NCBI GenBank assembly: GCA_036785705.1
Contig: JAWUZG010000032.1
Coordinates: 10,496,001 to 10,560,000, forward strand
Direction of reading: 5' to 3'
DNA length: 64,000 nucleotides
Source: Acanthornis magna
Lineage: Eukaryota > Chordata > Aves > Passeriformes > Acanthizidae
A program made the translations under genes and the position numbers. Below the pieces are notes generated by a model. It made no database searches, was not told where the DNA came from, and was given only the letters and a program-made list of their open reading frames with translations. Below are positions 62,763-64,000 of the stretch, one piece after another (within the stretch, counting starts at the first letter, position 1; each line of letters begins with the position of its first letter).

Positions 62763-63356
62763 CCCGCGGGAGCCGCGTCCCGCCAGCCGCTCGCCGCCCG
62801 CCCCGCCGCGGGCACCGCCGCTGCCTCTGCCGCTCGAGCCCCGGGACGCGAAGGCTCCCGGCGGCGCGGCCCCCGCCCGCCCCCACCGGCCCGCCTGCCT
62901 CGCCGACTTTCTCCGCCGCTCCGAGCGAGAGCAACAGCTTGCCCGGCCCGGCCGAGCCAAACGACGCGGGAGGCAGCGAGGGAGCGGGCAGACACCACCG
63001 AGACGCGGCCTCTCCGCCGGAGCCGCGAGGAGCTGCCCTCCCTCCCTCCGCCCCGTCCCGGGCCGCGGAGCCACGCCGGGCGGCGCTGCGGGGGCCGGCG
63101 GCGGGGCGCCGCAGCCCGGGAGGAGAGCGCGCCCGGGGGGGCGCCCGCTCCCTCGCCGGGGCCCCCGCGAAGCTGCCGCAGGCCGGCCCGCCGCGCCGGG
63201 CGCCCAAAGTGGCCCGCGCCCCCGCGCCCCGCGGGCGCCGCCCGGAGACCCTCGGCCCCCGCTGCCTCTTGCGGGCTGCCGCCGCGGGGTGCCTGGCCGC
63301 CGCCGCCCGCGCCCTGCTCCGCCGCGGCCCCGGCGCCCGCTCCGGCGCCCGGGGTG

Positions 63357-63416
63357 ATGCCATGCCCCGCAACCACGGCGGCGGGGAGGAGGGCGGCTCC
63401 GCGGGGCTCTGGGTGA
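63357..63416 (+). other. overlapping out-of-frame upstream ORF at the KCNQ5 start
   Basis: The sequence ATGCCATGC places an ATG five bases before the KCNQ5 start, in another frame. It opens 19 codons and stops with TGA at 63414-63416, inside the KCNQ5 coding exon. Both ATGs have G at -3 and C at +4, so neither is clearly favoured. Ribosomes starting at the first would not translate the channel, so this may tune KCNQ5 output by leaky scanning. This is inferred from sequence. Confidence 0.6.
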
Positions 63417-63717
63417 AGAGCGGCGCGGCAGCGGGCATGAAGGATGTGGAGTCGGGCCGGGGCAGGGCGCTGACGAGCTCGGCGGCCCGCGGCGACGGCC
63501 TGCTGCTCCTGGGCACCGGCGGCGCGGCCGCCCCCGCCGGGCTGCGGGAGAGCCGCCGCGGGAAGCACGGCGCCCGCATGAGCCTGCTGGGGAAGCCGCT
63601 GTCGTACAGCAGTGGACCGAGCTGCCGCAGGAACGCCAAGTACCGCCGGCTGCAGAACTACCTGTACAACGTGCTGGAGCGGCCCCGCGGATGGGCCTTC
63701 GTCTATCACGCCTTCGT
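63362..63717 (+). CDS. KCNQ5: KCNQ5 (Kv7.5) first coding exon, partial gene
   Basis: KCNQ5 encodes a voltage-gated potassium channel subunit of the Kv7 family. It acts at the plasma membrane of neurons and muscle, contributes to the slow M-type current and can assemble with Kv7.3. This exon gives 118 full codons plus two bases. Residues 1-25 include an acidic Gly-rich start with LWVKSG; 26-35 read [10 protein letters not shown]; 73-82 read [10 protein letters not shown]; 88-110 form the family signature ([21 protein letters not shown]). WAFVYHAFV at 111-119 begins transmembrane segment S1. These blocks match my memory of vertebrate KCNQ5 better than KCNQ2, 3 or 4, notably [10 protein letters not shown] and the CRRN-KYRR start of the signature. 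The Gly/Ala-rich linkers appear shorter than in mammals. I chose the ATG at 63362 because [12 protein letters not shown] fits the known N terminus. The remaining exons lie beyond the window. Confidence 0.96.
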
Positions 63718-63723
63718 GTGAGT
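63718..63723 (+). other. KCNQ5 exon 1 splice donor
   Basis: GTGAGT directly after TTCGT fits the donor consensus. Splicing here splits the valine codon after its second base (phase 2). Read-through would reach TGA at 63719-63721, which confirms that the exon must end here. Confidence 0.92.
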
Positions 63724-64000
63724 ACCGATCCGCTCTCCTCTCCTCCCCTCCCCTCCCGTCCTGTCCTGTCCCGACCCCTCCCGTCCGTTCCACGGGCCGC
63801 CACCCGCACCTGTCCCGAGCAAAGCCCAGCCGCACCACGCGGCGCGTCCTCCCCTCCTGCCCCTCCGGTCCCCAGGCATCCCTCCGCGCCGGGCCACGGG
63901 GAGGACAAGTACCCCGCGAGTCGCGCCCAAAGTGCCCGGGAGGCGTCGGCGGAGGCGGGGGAGCCGCTGCCACCTGCGGCGCGGCTCTCCGCGGGCGGCG
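63718..64000 (+). other. start of KCNQ5 intron 1
   Basis: The intron begins with a C/T-rich stretch of CTCC/CTGTC units (about 63731-63790) and stays within the CpG island. Its end is outside the window. KCNQ5 intron 1 is very long in other vertebrates. Confidence 0.85.

Larger units (their letters stand above)
62044..64000. promoter_or_regulatory. KCNQ5 CpG-island promoter and first exon region
   Basis: From 62044 to the window edge the DNA is extremely GC-rich and CpG-dense. It has several SP1-type boxes (CCCCGCCC at 62624 and 62646), no classical TATA box, and only a weak TAAAAAGG at 62355. This fits a broad CpG-island promoter, with the 5' UTR and first coding exon of KCNQ5 at its right side. 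The transcription start cannot be fixed from sequence. Scarcity of stop codons makes very long open frames on both strands (up to 487 and 413 codons); apart from the KCNQ5 exon they are composition artefacts. Confidence 0.85.

Noticed and set aside
62718..63973. Long minus-strand frames (311-413 codons) opposite the KCNQ5 exon
   Set aside because: They are Arg/Ala/Gly/Pro-rich translations of a CpG island, overlap in several frames, and run antisense to a well-supported exon.

Overview
The window reads as vertebrate nuclear DNA, almost certainly from a bird. CR1 LINE 3' ends occur in both orientations, several with the avian terminal ATTCTRTG-type repeats. There is one solo LTR with a 5-bp target duplication, an old MIR-like SINE remnant and long AT-rich non-coding stretches. 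The LTR resembles ERVL-type LTRs I associate with songbird genomes; that placement is from memory and is not proven here.

Only one protein-coding gene is supported. The right edge (about 62.0-64.0 kb) is a strong CpG island containing the first coding exon of KCNQ5 (Kv7.5 voltage-gated potassium channel) on the + strand. It has a clean start at 63362, a splice donor at 63718 and the beginning of intron 1. An out-of-frame upstream ATG overlaps the start codon, a short upstream ORF lies about 600 bases before it, and a perfect match to the CTCF core lies about 1.1 kb before the island.

The other ~62 kb is the 5' intergenic flank of KCNQ5. From left to right it holds: AT-rich unique DNA with a tandem AP-1 pair (7.54 kb); CR1 fragments (9.0, 15.9, 19.2, 27.5, 29.0, 33.8-34.3, 54.6 kb); a 1111-bp solo LTR with an internal 30-bp VNTR (26.25-27.36 kb); a decayed Ty3/gypsy-type pol remnant on the minus strand (31.1-31.6 kb, perhaps integrase near 30.3 kb); a nested CR1-in-CR1 insertion (33.76-34.26 kb); a MIR-like fragment (48.4 kb); an isolated CpG island about 11 kb upstream of KCNQ5 (51.9-52.2 kb); and purine/pyrimidine microsatellites (53.9 and 57.3-57.9 kb) plus a TA/TG tract (59.9 kb).

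The many short open frames elsewhere look like chance frames or low-complexity translations. I see no operon, CRISPR array, tRNA, rRNA or clearly novel gene system. The most promising leads are the isolated CpG island, the decayed Ty3/gypsy remnant and the start-codon/promoter architecture of KCNQ5.
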